Shown: positions 1-10,057 of the stretch, piece by piece
How the letters are laid out: every line of letters begins with the position of its first letter
How positions within the stretch are numbered: the stretch's first letter is position 1
Position numbers and translations under genes: made by a program
Notes under the pieces: generated by a model
The model's input: only the letters and a program-made list of their open reading frames with translations
The model's database searches: none
Told to the model about the DNA's origin: nothing
Source of the DNA: Isoetes taiwanensis
Lineage: Eukaryota > Streptophyta > Lycopodiopsida > Isoetales > Isoetaceae
Reading direction: 5' to 3'
NCBI GenBank assembly: GCA_021234155.1
Contig: JAJEKV010000004.1
Coordinates: 24,777,662-24,841,661 of the forward strand
DNA: 64,000 bases

Positions 1-237
1 TCTTCTTCACATTTATCCTCATCTACGGGCTTATCTTTCGCGATTGGTCGAGGGGCCTGCCAAACTTGATCCCGATCGTTGGCGCTTTGCACGCGAGACG
101 CTTGGAATTCTTCTTCCGCTGGGTAGATTAGCCTCATCTTGAGCAAATCGAGACTCCAGCCTCTCATAGGCTTCTTTAAGCTTTATAGCATTGCCGTATA
201 ATTAGACACTTCAAACATCTCTTTGTCCAAATCCTCT

Positions 238-1115
238 TCAAAAATCTAGGCCTAAGTTTACCCATTCGCCAAGGTGGCGATAAGCTCGTCTTCCCCTAGC
301 ACACATTAAAGTAACAAAGACGGGTTCCTCGGTTATATCACTTAGCAATAGGTATTCTTTGCCTTCCACTAAAATTGGCGTTATGTCAGACAACTTCTTT
401 TCATCCTCATCCCCATCCTCATCACCTTCAGAATCATCTCCCTCCTCTAGTTCACCCAAGGCGGTCGCGTCGAAGCTAAAACTCCTACATTCTTGCTCTT
501 CTTCTTGTAGATCTATCTCCATTTCTACGTCATAGTCGGCATCATCACACATAACTGACCCCCTTGGCTTAAAAGATTTCATTGTTTCCGGTGTATCTTG
601 GTTTGGCCGAAAGAGTAATGCAATAACTAGCAAATGCAAGCGGCAAGAGAAATAAGATACCTTCTTAAGCACAAGGGCCTTGACCCGGGAGGAGCCCGTT
701 GCTAAAGCATTCTTGAAAAACATCTTCCCTGTTTGCAAATGGGAAGCCGCCTCCTCTAGAGCTGGTTTTGGAATCCACGAGCCAGGGACATCTGCAAAGG
801 ACGTGCGCTGAGACCAAGCGGTCCGGGTGAAAGCTAAGGCAACCTCACGATAGCATCCAAGCTCGCCATCGCTTTGCCATGATGTCCAACTCCTTGCAAT
901 AGAACGGATAAATCGCAATCGGCGCAAACTTCCTCGTTGTCATGAGGGCGGATGCATACCATTCCGAACTTCACATAACAATCCATGGCGAAGCAAACGG
1001 CGAAAACAAGAAGATGTTTAGGAGCGGTAAAGCTATCGCCACTTTTGAACTCAAGTAGCCGTTGTCGATTATGAAAGGGGACCACGGCCGTTGTGGGGAG
1101 ATTTGTCCAGTACAT
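238..1115 (-). pseudogene. Unrecognised acidic protein, two overlapping frames
   Basis: Two minus-strand open frames overlap around 834-927 and read best as one protein of about 300 residues broken by a frameshift. The first (834-1115) starts at an ATG directly behind a CCCTAA array. The second (from about 890 down to 238) continues with a coding-like sequence and ends at TAG. Its C-terminal third holds a strongly acidic stretch (EEGDDSEGDEDGDEDEKK) like those of nuclear or histone-binding proteins, but no catalytic motif or known domain is visible. Base composition is richer in CpG than the DNA to the right. It lies in a block of similarly broken minus-strand coding regions that includes an H3-like fusion. 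The function is unknown, and the split may be a true frameshift, an unrecognised intron or a sequencing indel. Confidence 0.35.
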
Positions 1116-1142
1116 TTTAGGGTTAGGGTTAGGGTTAGGGTT
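1116..1142 (-). promoter_or_regulatory. Tandem telo-box (CCCTAA x4) next to a start codon
   Basis: On the minus strand four CCCTAA units run straight into AAATG, the start of the open frame ending at 238. In plants AAACCCTAA-type telo-boxes are promoter or 5'-leader elements bound by Myb-like TRB proteins. The position makes a regulatory or leader role more likely than a telomere relic, but the array is also just four telomere-like units in a repeat-rich region. Confidence 0.4.
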
Positions 1143-1213
1143 GGATCACACGACGCCGAAGACTACTATGTGCAACAAAAGCACAATGCTTGTCTGCTGG
1201 CGTCGTGTGATCC
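1143..1213. repeat. 71-bp hairpin, perfect 15-bp inverted termini
   Basis: The left arm GGATCACACGACGCC (1143-1157) is exactly complementary to GGCGTCGTGTGATCC (1199-1213). The loop is about 41 bases. A related hairpin sits at 3059-3126, and the two may be ends of one foldback element or two solo miniature elements. No target-site duplication was recognised. Confidence 0.7.
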
Positions 1214-1685
1214 TCACGCATAACATTAAAAAAAAACACAAAGTGCGAAAGCTAGGCTTCTAAGAAAGAAATGGACTAAGAGATTAAGCTTATAAAGCCA
1301 TTACATTAAGAAATATTATACATATGAAAAAACACAAAGGCACTTCCGACGGCCTTTTTCTCGGGGGTCTTTCTTCTTGTTGTATTCAGCCATAAAATTT
1401 TGACCATAGTACTTCGGGATCCCTTATGCGTGGAAGACGAGGCGCATGTCCTTGGGCATGACAGGTTACCCGCTTGGCATGTATTGCTTTGCAAAGCTGC
1501 GAGTCCTCGAACAGGACCGACACCAACCGCTTCCGAAGCCATTTGAAGAGCATTTAAAGCGCTTGCTTGAATTACATGAATGGTATGATGTATCGCACCA
1601 CACTCTTGCAGAATCTCTCTCACGAGCCCGGCAAATGGGAGACGGAATGACCATCTCGGTGCTCTTCTCTCGATATACCCTCACC

Positions 1686-1790
1686 CACCCCAAAGATTTG
1701 GAGCACGTTGCTCGGCCGACTCTTCCGGCCGCCTCCTCACCCCAAAGATTTGCGGTACGTTCCTCGGCCGACTCTTCCTACCGATCTCCT
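1686..1790 (+). repeat. 52-bp tandem duplication
   Basis: Two adjacent copies of a segment starting CACCCCAAAGATTTG and containing CTCGGCCGACTCTTCC, with a few substitutions between them. An open frame on the plus strand runs through both (1446-1838), but the repeat explains much of its length and I do not support it as a gene. Confidence 0.6.
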
Positions 1791-2286
1791 CACATTCCTG
1801 GTCGCCTTCCCTTTACGGCGTTGGGCCTCCTCCTTTGATTTGAAGGTCATGGCACCTCCACGGGGAGGAGCGGGGAGGAGTAGGAAGAGCAAGAAGAGGC
1901 GGCTGCCCAATAATTAATCCGTCATATTCTCGCTCGCCGCCGGTCTCTCATTTTCATCCTCTCGTCTCCGAACCGTGCACCTCCCTACTTACTCGGCTGC
2001 TTCTCCCGCCCGTCATCATGCGGTTCTCTTCCCGGTCTTCGTTAGGCATGGTGGAGGAGGAGAATCTCTATCGAGAGACTTGAGTCGGATGAAGAAGGCG
2101 GACTAATGTAATCACCGGCCTTACACCACCACGGATGGATCCTTGCGGTTTTGCTTAGTTCTTGCCATGGCTTCTCAGCGGATGGCGCTTTATACTACGA
2201 ACACTGACAAAAATAGACAACTGGCAAGAGATAAATAGTAAAAAACAGAAGTTAAAGTAAAAGATGATGGTAACGTTTTTAAATAA

Positions 2287-2346
2287 TTGTACGGAACCCT
2301 AAAAAAATATCGGACAAAATACGGAACCCTAAAAAAACATCGGACA
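2287..2346 (+). repeat. ~30-bp tandem duplication
   Basis: A segment of the form CGGAACCCTAAAAAAAYATCGGACAAAA occurs twice in succession. It contains the telo-box core ACCCTAA in each unit. Confidence 0.6.
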
Positions 2347-2378
2347 AAAACACAAATAAAAAACCGAGATTCAAAGCG

Positions 2379-2842
2379 CTAGGCGATAGACAATTTCTTG
2401 TTGATCGCGAACTCACTAAACTTTACATTTCCCTCTTGCCTGTAACCAACCCTAATGCCATCAATAAAATAATGGATATCTTGGTTAACAGAAGTCCAAG
2501 GCGGACCTCTGTTAGTTGACCGGATGATTCGTGGAATCGAACATCCCAGGTCGGAACCAAAAATAAGCCATCCACAAAATCGGCAGGGGGGAGAAAGCAC
2601 GTATATGTCTTGAGACTTTTCGAACTTCCCGCCCATCTGGAATATGTTAGCAAATACCTCAAATGGTGTGAAGATTTTGAAACTCATCCTCACGCCTCCG
2701 TTTTCGGACATTCCCGCTTGCACCTCGTCGACCATGCATTTCTTCATTGCAATTACATTGTTCTCATTAGTCCGTGGGCTTACAAAGTTCACTTAAAGGG
2801 GCAATTCAACCGGCCTCAAGCTCGGTTTCCGACCTTTACGTT
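2379..2842 (-). pseudogene. Unrecognised coding-like segment
   Basis: A minus-strand frame of 137 residues from 2792 to 2379 has balanced amino-acid composition with evenly spread hydrophobic and charged residues, and in-frame sequence continues some way upstream. It lies just downstream, in minus orientation, of another coding-like segment (3138-3400) and could be a further exon of the same gene, separated by the hairpin at 3059-3126. No domain or catalytic motif was recognised. Confidence 0.25.
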
Positions 2843-3058
2843 ATAATCATGTCCGGTAAAACCGGATGCCTATACCCACATAAGGTCACACGGCATCCAT
2901 ACCTTGGAAAAGGACAATTCCGATGTCTATGTGATACACGACAAGTACACTACTAATACTTTTCGGCGGAATGACATCCACGACGTCGATAAACATAAAC
3001 CCACACAATAAATTTGTTTGTAAACACGTGTCAACGAAAAGAAATGAAAAGATAAGGA

Positions 3059-3126
3059 GATCACACGACGCCAAAACTATCTCTACGCAGCTTAAGTAGG
3101 CGGCGGCTAGCTTCGTCGTGTGATCC
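3059..3126. repeat. 68-bp hairpin, second copy
   Basis: GATCACACGACG at 3059-3070 pairs with CGTCGTGTGATC at the other end. Its first 14 bases match those of the hairpin at 1143-1213. The two hairpins bracket 1.98 kb. The inner loops differ, so they are relatives rather than a recent duplication. Confidence 0.65.
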
Positions 3127-3137
3127 GATTAAGGTGG

Positions 3138-3400
3138 TTACCATTTAAGGGCAATTTTGGGAAGTTTGTTTTTGGTGGAGATTAGCTCTTTGGCCATATC
3201 GGAAGGGGTATATGCATGTCGTATTGTTATACTTTCCACTTTCCGGCCGCTAGAATTCAACTTGAACTCTTTTATCCTACCTATCCAATGTGTCCCATCG
3301 CGTCGATCGCCTTTGTCGCTTAACTCTATGCTCAGCCCCTCGTTGGTGGCGGCATACTCACCCACGAACCTATTGAGACAAAACCTCCCACTTCTTGACC
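3138..3400 (-). pseudogene. Coding-like segment, possible BAH-like strand pattern
   Basis: A minus-strand frame ends at a TAA near 3138. It holds a stretch reading GTHWIGRIKEF, then a basic turn, then a beta-like run ending in AYTPSDM. This order (GRI-x-E, then a V/I-rich strand, then YxPxD) loosely recalls BAH domains of chromatin proteins, but the similarity is weak and by eye only. Continuation upstream needs a frame change near 3375. It neighbours the H3-like fusion and an acidic protein, so a chromatin theme is tempting but unproven. It could also be a transposon-borne gene. Confidence 0.22.
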
Positions 3401-3756
3401 TTGGGAGTTACGTAAATGGGGCAAGAACATAGAAATTACAGGAGACATGGATTGCGGATGAGGAGTGAAGGGGAGAGGATGCACGAGGCGGGTGGCAAAG
3501 ATCTGAAGTTTGGCGCAAAATTTGACAATGGAGTTGGTGGCGCCGACGATGGGGCGGTCAAAGTCACCATTATTTTGGGCTAAAACGACTCCCGAAAATA
3601 TGGGCCATTAAAATGGTTGCAATAAAAGCGCAGCATCCCCTATGAAAATACGCCATGTGGATGCCAAGTAAGCCTCATCCTTCTACCCGCCAAGTATCTT
3701 GACTTTTCGTAAAAAGGCGCAAACCTGATTGGTCTGGCGAATCGGCGTGGAAATCT

Positions 3757-4021
3757 TTAACCCAAGATAAGGGCCATTTTCGGACCCCAAATCCGCCCTA
3801 ATGAGGTACAACCGAGAGTTACGCCTCGTTGAACACACACGCAGGGCACAATCTCTTCAGAGAAGAACTGAAGGAAACGTGCGTAATCGAGAATGTGCTT
3901 GCATATTGTGGATAAGATCCACTTGCCGGGAGCGATATAGGGTGCAAGATGCGTCAAAGGGAACCGCAGGGTCCCAATGCTCACCGTCCAGGTACCATTG
4001 TTGTAGAGTAGGGCGGTCCAT
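3757..4021 (-). pseudogene. Unrecognised short protein, broken after 54 codons
   Basis: An ATG at 4019-4021 opens a frame of 54 codons with coding-like composition (starts MDRPTLQQWYLDG), which stops at 3857. A second frame, opened from inside it, continues to 3757. The change of frame falls in a TTCAGTTCTTC tract, so a single indel at a CAG may be responsible. A telo-box-like AAACCCTAA lies about 60 bases upstream on the opposite strand. No family was recognised. Confidence 0.25.
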
Positions 4022-4306
4022 CACGAACAAGGAACAAGGGAGGAGGAGGAAGGCACTGAAGGCAAAGAGAGAAATGAAACCCTAATGTCCAAAAAGTGAC
4101 TTTATACCTTTTTGCACGTTTTTCTAGGTAAGAAAAAAATATTATTTATTTAGTAATTTACATTTATATATACACAGAAAGTCATTAAAAGACACCGTCT
4201 AATTCCATATTTTCCAAGAAAGAGTAGTTACATAAATATACTACATGAAGTTTATACAATGTCAACGGAAAAATGGAAAATCTTGAAATGACTAGTGAAA
4301 GTCGCC

Positions 4307-4600
4307 TCAGTTCTTGGCAAGTAATTGAAGGTCCTTAGGCATTATGGTCACTCGCTTCGCGTGGATAGCGCACAAGTTTGCATCACTCAAAATCTCAATA
4401 AGGTAGGCTTCAACAGCCTCCTGAAGTGCAAGTAAAGCAAAAGCCTGAAACCTCATGTCGATCTTGAAATCTTGGGCAATTTCGGACAAGGCTGAAGGAA
4501 GGGTAAGCGGGGGTATCAAGGTCTCGATAGTCTTCGATACTTTGCATATCTCTCGCGGGACTCTCGTACACAGTCGAAACCCAATGAGGCTTTCTCGGCT
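4307..4600 (-). other. Histone H3-like histone-fold domain
   Basis: The segment reads [14 protein letters not shown], then [11 protein letters not shown], then [16 protein letters not shown], which are the alpha-2 helix, loop and alpha-3 parts of H3 in order and at native spacing. Loop 1 has the canonical length, so this is closer to ordinary H3 than to CENH3, whose loop is usually longer. The upstream half ([14 protein letters not shown]) still matches the alphaN region, but the segment before the fold is diverged. The C-terminus stops at LQLLAKN, losing the usual RRIRGERA tail. The identification of the fold is secure; its function is not. Confidence 0.85.
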
Positions 4601-5496
4601 TGGCGGTCGGCAGGGAATGGTAGGGTCTTACCGGCGGTCGAGGGTGCTTTGCCCTTTGTATTATGTATGCGTTCTCGGCGTTGTCTTGCATTATTCTTCC
4701 CAATTTCAGCATTCTTCTGCAGCCGGGTCTTGTAATGGACGCCTCCCCTGCTGGGCTTTGTGTACTTCCTCTTCCGTTTGATCACCGTTTCCTCTCCCTC
4801 TTGAACAACATTTTGATCTACATTCTGCTCCGTTTGGGCAACTTCTTCCGTTCTACGAATACGCTCTCTCTCAGCATCCCGGGCCTCCCGTTCCTGGCGT
4901 ACCTGAGTTCGCCGTGCAAGCTCCGCATGGTAACGGGCCGGTCGAAGTTGCATATCAGCCTCTATGAGATCCATCCGGTCCTGTGTGAAGTCAGGCGGAA
5001 GATTGTCGAAAATAAAGCTATGTAACTCTTCATTCCAATAGAAAGGGGGCAGATTATAATGATCCAAGTACATGAGCACGTGGCCTTTCCCTAGGTAATA
5101 AAAGCGTGCAGCTCTGTTCTCGGGGGTACCACTGGCAATTTATTGCAGGTCCTCTGTTCTCGCAAGGTCCATAACCCTCTGGGCTTCCGTTCGTGCAAGC
5201 TCTATGGGGTCTTCATCTGGGCCCGCCAACGGGTAGAACTTAACAATGGCATAAACTTGATCAGGCTGCTCTACTAAAGTATAGGCCTCGTTGGCCGCAT
5301 TCAACTTCATAAGGAAGCGTTCATTGAAATGGAAAATAGGATATGGAATCCTACGGTTCTCTACAAAATGGATAACAAGAAGGTCCAAAACAGTGTCTAC
5401 CATATCGCTCTCATCCCCAAGATGATCTACTAGCACACTGTAGAGCTGAAAAACATTCATGGTTTTTAGATCAACGGTGAGTTTGAAGCGCGGCAT
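4307..5496 (-). pseudogene. Novel long protein with C-terminal histone H3-like fold, disrupted
   Basis: One minus-strand reading frame runs from ATG at 5494-5496 (context CACCATGCC) to 4516, broken only by a TAA at 5140-5142. This gives about 326 codons: an unrecognised N-terminal region (starts MPRFKLTVDLK), a second helical part after the stop (YLDHYNLPPFYWNEELH), an Arg/Glu-rich probable coiled coil, and a basic stretch (KRKRKYTKPSRGG). The frame then shifts twice, and an H3-like core follows to a TGA at 4307-4309. Near the junction are TKGKAP and KPH followed ten residues later by R, matching H3 tail spacing. A two-base loss in an AGAG tract near 4550 explains the last shift. H3 is normally about 136 residues with a short tail, so a tail extended by some 300 residues is unusual. 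It may be a dead fusion gene, a transposon-borne histone gene, or a live gene with sequence errors. Confidence 0.55.
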
Positions 5497-5499
5497 GGT

Positions 5500-7170
5500 G
5501 ACAGACGGTGTGTACGGTCAGCAAAAAGAAGAAGGGTGCGTGGGAGAAGAAATAGGCGGCGCTAGGTCCTAGATGGAGGCGCTAGGATTTAAAGACAGAA
5601 GCAAGGTACTGGTCAAGGTCGGTTATGGCGGCGGGAGAGCTCAGATCCGGCGGCTATGGCGGAAGGTAGGCGGCTAAAGAAACACAGCTCCAAAAAGAGA
5701 AAACACAAATTTGAAACTAACTTTTTTTTTTTTTAAACTTTTACAAAAATTAAAAAAAAAAAAAACCCTTTTAAGCCTGATTTACATCAGACCTTTAAGA
5801 CCTCTAAGTCCATTTGGACATAAAAGCCTTTTAGCTGCAGTCCTGAACAAGATACAGGTGATTATCTAATCCAGGCCTTGATTTGAGACATTATTATACA
5901 AGAAATAGAAGATATATTCTAAAGAGTAAAAAAAACAAAATAAAGTAAAGATATAACCACAAATATAAGCTATAGGACGAGATGTAGAAAATATAGGAAG
6001 TATAGGACAAGATGGTTTTTTTAGCCTCACCACACTATTGGCTTAGAGAGAAGTAGAAAATGGATTCCATTGATTATACAAGAAAAAGATCAAATATTTA
6101 GATGATGCATTCTAATGTGCAATTCCTGTATGCTACATACTGGAGAAACATATCCTAAAATATTATTATATATGCATGATCTTAAAGAAAATGGTCTCAT
6201 AAATGCTTTAGATATCTCAGTGCCCATTAATACAATGAATCAATCAAAATAGCTTGAAGGGAAAACCATCGGAACAACAAAATCTTACAGGATTCACGTC
6301 TTTACATATCAAGAACAGTTGTAAAAGTTAGAGCTCAGAATTAACATGCCGAAAACCTAGCTTCATGATTCATTAGTTAATAAAGAAAAACAACTGGATA
6401 ACCAGATAAATAATCCTTTACTTGCATTACAATATGCAAAAATTCGCATGCTTCATCATCCCATCTTTTATTATATGGCCTATACTTGAAAGAAAAAATG
6501 CATTATTTATGGAAGAAAGCCAGTATACTTCAGAATTCATATCTACAAAACAGTCATAACTTTGGATAAAATTGAAGAGTTTGTACCTGATAGAAGTATT
6601 TAGAACTACATCTTAGTACAACAGATAATCTTAATAATTACAATTGAGACGTAGAACTCCGCAATGGAATATACTTCAGTGTAACATCCACACCAAACTG
6701 CGAAAGAATGGGAGAAGAATGTTTGGTTACCTGCAGCAGCAAAGCACACGTTAGCCTACTGGGTAACTGTACACCTGCCACAGGTAAGCTATAAACATTC
6801 TTGGCTTATCGCCCTTTGCCCAAACATAATCACATAACAATATTGTATCAATGACAGTCATGCCCTCTATTCAAAACCAAAATTAAAATCATACACGAAT
6901 TCCCATGGTTAGAAAATACTTCATGTTTTAACTATATCAGTATGGCAAATCATGCCAGGATGGCTTCATCATTTCGTCTCAAATACTGATTACTAGTTAT
7001 GCCACTAGCTATATAAAACTGGTTGTATCAATCTTCTAGGAAGCAAAAGGTTAGGGACTACCAACTCCCATTTTCTTGCAGATGTGTATCACCCCATATT
7101 CAACTGACAAAGTATTATCTGGGTTTCCACCATTCATAGAAGTTGTAAACAAAATAGAAATCCAAGGTAT
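5500..7170. other. No gene recognised
   Basis: After about 5,700 the composition becomes AT-rich. A T9-plus stretch at 5,720-5,735 and A-rich runs mark the transition. I see no convincing coding region or repeat structure. Confidence 0.5.
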
Positions 7171-7177
7171 AACAGAC

Positions 7178-7326
7178 CTGAATTAACGCCTTCCAACTGT
7201 AATATTTGTGCAGTACTTTAAGTTGAAGCCTGGCCAGTTTTGTCTCCACAGCTTGCTTAATAGACTTCCACGAATCCCATACAAGCAGATTAATTTGAGC
7301 TCCACGATCATCCTTGTAAGATATAA
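7178..7326 (-). other. Possible exon, OB-fold-like pattern
   Basis: On the minus strand a 149-base open segment is bounded by a pyrimidine-rich acceptor ending CACTTAG and a donor CAG|GTCTGT. It encodes VISYKDDRGAQINLLVWD followed by a helix rich in K, Q and L. The DD-x-G-x-x-I-x-L-x-VW order resembles OB-fold strands of RPA-type single-strand DNA binders, but this is a by-eye impression on 50 residues. No partner exon was found, so it could be a chance or relic exon. Confidence 0.25.
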
Positions 7327-7627
7327 CTAAGTGGCAGAGATTGATGTTCCACCAGAGGTACAAATGTATTGCAGCCCATTACTAGTAATGGAAAATAGAT
7401 CCAGATCTAATGCAAAATCAGGGAAAGAAACATTATGAAATGGCTGGGATTTGCTCCACGTGACAATACGGCCAATGGCCGCCACCATACTGGTGCCAAG
7501 ATATAACCACAGTCATGAAAAACAATGCAAATAGCATATCAAGAAGGAGAACAACATTTTAGAATGGATCAAGTGCCCGAGAACAGTATGCTACAAGACG
7601 GCGGATCTTTGTTTGCCACATAAAGCA

Positions 7628-7636
7628 GCGCTTTTA
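7628..7636 (+). repeat. 9-bp target-site duplication, left copy
   Basis: GCGCTTTTA immediately precedes the palindromic element at 7637-8096 and recurs exactly at 8097-8105. Nine bases is the typical duplication of Mutator-like elements. Confidence 0.75.
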
Positions 7637-8096
7637 GGACCGCCGTATTTAGAGTCCGGGATGTGGTATTTCCGGACTTTTTTTGTGGTATTTCCGGCCA
7701 CCCGTTATCAGCCACTGTAACTTCACAGTTTCAAGCCCAGAATCAACTGTTTTGGGGCATTTTTGGATCAATCCGGCTCTATCTGGGCTCAAATCGCTTT
7801 CTCTCTTCATCAAACTAACGTTAAAGAGGCAGACAAAGTGATTAGAAGGGCTTTTGAAGCAGTTCAAGCCGTCCATGGAGCTGCAAGAATGATCCGACCA
7901 AAGATTTCAGCTCCGCCGCGCAGTTTCACGTTTGGTTTTTGGCCAGAAATACCACTTTTTGGCCGGAAATACCACCCTTTTTGGCTGGAAATACCACTTT
8001 TTTGGCTGGAAATACCACCTGGCTGATAAGGATGTCCAGAAATACCACCAGGAAAGTCCGGAAATACCACATCCAGGACTCTAAATACGGACGTCC
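7637..8096. mobile_element. Mutator-like foldback element (460 bp), non-autonomous
   Basis: The ends are inverted: left GGACCGCCGTATTTAGAGTCC against the complement of the right, GGACGTCCGTATTTAGAGTCC, and pairing continues inward for about 70 bases to TTATCAGCCA. Both arms carry a short repeat, TGGTATTTCCGG, many times (complement CCGGAAATACCA), at least two copies left and six right. A perfect 9-bp duplication GCGCTTTTA flanks the element. No transposase is present, and about 200 internal bases have no recognised origin. Terminal length and duplication size fit Mutator-like families. Confidence 0.75.
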
Positions 8097-8105
8097 GCGC
8101 TTTTA
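8097..8105 (+). repeat. 9-bp target-site duplication, right copy
   Basis: GCGCTTTTA, identical to 7628-7636, directly follows the right end GTCC of the foldback element. Confidence 0.75.
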
Positions 8106-9645
8106 GGAAAACCGTGGACAGTGGAATGCGGCTGCATTAGGGCACAAATTTTTGCCATATGATGTTACATGGCTAAAATGTACAAGTGATACCATATGCC
8201 GTTATCAACCAATGGGTATCATTGAATTAAAAAACAATAACATACCTTGTGCTCCTTGTATTGTGGCCATAAAACGTAAGTGTTAGGTTTGTCAATTAGT
8301 TAGCAAACATTGAGTCCTTTAGCCATGTGAATCGTGCATGCAACATATTCTCCATGAAAAAAATATCACATGCAAGAAATGCATGCAAGCAAGGCACTTG
8401 GTAGTCATGGATTAATATGTAAAACATTAAATAAATCCAATAGAATGCATCCCTCACGTAAATTTTAAATGAATCTAATGTTTAAGGTGGGTCCACGCTT
8501 TCCAATATGGCTTTTGCCAATACATGGCGAGCATGCATAGGCCATGCTCACATAAAGATACAAAACTTTGCATTCTTGCCTAGATGTAAGTGGTCCTAGT
8601 ATGAAACTAGATGTCACTTCCTCTAGAAAAATTTGAACATATAAATGACATAGGCATACCTTCTTTCAATCATTTAAGAGTAGAAAATATTAGCTTGATG
8701 TACGGATGTACGGATCATTCCTGATGTAGGAGCCGGATCATTCTTGATGTAGGACGAATCCTGGTAAAATGAAAGCTGCTCAAGAATCGTAAATAGGAGA
8801 CCTGGATGTGGATCATAATCTGTAGTGTGGTTCATACTTTGACAACTAAGAAGATGTTATCCAAAAAACTACATAAAAAAACCCTTCCACCAGCCGTAGG
8901 TTAGGTGGCCCCTTTTTAGATAGTAATTTATCTAATACAGTTACAACAGGGGAGTAGGGCCCTGTTGTAACACAGGGGCCCTACCCAATCCCGTATAAAA
9001 ACTACTCTTAGAATATAAAACTTACAGGTTTATCTTGAGTGATCTCCCCATGTTTTCGATATTATATTGTAATCCAGGGAACTGATTGTCATTTAGTGTC
9101 AGGAATCACAATATCCACAATACCATTTTTGAGGAACCCATTGTTGCAAAGTGCTAGGAGATGGCCATAGAGATGTTGCATCAGCATTCAATAGCATCTT
9201 GATGATGTCTGTTTTGAGACATCTAGGGTATAATAGTGTAAAAGTGTTTTTCAAAATACACAACCAGCCATGGAAAAACTCTTTCCATAAAAACCCATGG
9301 TTGGTGGAACGTGGAATGCATGTACATTTTGAGTTCGATAATCATATTGATGCAAATAGAACTTACAAATTTAGATTGAAACTTTGAGATTTAAATTGAA
9401 ACGCAGAAAATTCATTATTGTACCTCCTTGCTCTTGGTCCAGACCCTTAAGGTATGTACAGCAAAATTGAAGTTGGATATCATGCAATTAGTCATCCCTG
9501 ATCATAATAGGCTGCTCAATTCAGACGTAAACGATGTCCATATCATCATTTTGCAGTTTATGTGCTATGTTCTGTGTAAAATAAAAAACAGTGGTTAGAA
9601 AGTAGCATAGTATAGGAGATAACACCTGACCTCAATAAGAGTGAC
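8106..9645. other. No gene recognised; small hairpin at 8940-8971
   Basis: AT-rich intergenic DNA. GTTACAACAGGG at 8940-8951 is perfectly complementary to CCCTGTTGTAAC at 8960-8971. Nothing coding is supported. Confidence 0.5.
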
Positions 9646-10040
9646 GCGTATTTTTATACGGCGGACCATATAAGGGCCGGCGCAAAATACGCTCATAACT
9701 TTTGATTTTAAACACCAATCCAGCGAAACGCCCTTTTGGGTTCTAGCCTTGGGGTCGCCATTTTAACCTCGGGAAACGTGCCCTCTAGGGTATTTGAAAT
9801 GTGCTCGAGCCGTTGGAGCCATAAAAAGTTATGGCCCATCTAAACCTGGGTCTTCTAACTACACCTTTTTCCCTCCAAAATCACCCTAAACTTCCTAAAT
9901 CTCAACAATTTATTACATCAACCTAGCACCGCGACTAAATCAATCGAAAGTTAGGCGGTCCAACTAGCTTAAACTTCCACTCAACTACCGAACTAATGGG
10001 TTAGAAATTTGGTCAGTGCTATGATTTCGTCAGCCAAAAT
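9646..10040 (-). mobile_element. Leader region of a truncated LTR retrotransposon
   Basis: On the minus strand this follows directly from the primer-binding site at 10041-10056 and is more GC-rich than its left flank. It contains no gag frame that I can read. The element appears cut off near 9,646, because AT-rich unrelated DNA follows. Confidence 0.4.
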
Positions 10041-10056
10041 CATGGCTCTGATACCA
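10041..10056 (-). other. Primer-binding site, initiator-Met tRNA type
   Basis: The minus strand reads TGGTATCAGAGCCATG, the standard plant retrotransposon site complementary to the 3' end of initiator methionine tRNA. It sits one base inside the LTR edge at 10058, which fixes the orientation of the element as minus. Confidence 0.85.
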
Positions 10057-10057
10057 C

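Noticed and set aside
1116-1142. Interstitial telomere or chromosome end
   Set aside because: Only four units, sequence continues on both sides, and the array abuts a start codon; a telo-box reading fits better.
1446-1838. 130-residue plus-strand frame
   Set aside because: Overlaps a tandem repeat and a minus-strand frame of equal quality; no motif.
4307-5496. CENH3 (centromeric H3)
   Set aside because: Loop 1 has the canonical H3 length and the alpha-2/alpha-3 sequence is closest to ordinary H3; no long-loop insertion.
4307-5496. Endogenous giant-virus histone
   Set aside because: Viral histones are usually doublets or short; no capsid, polymerase or other viral marker is visible nearby.
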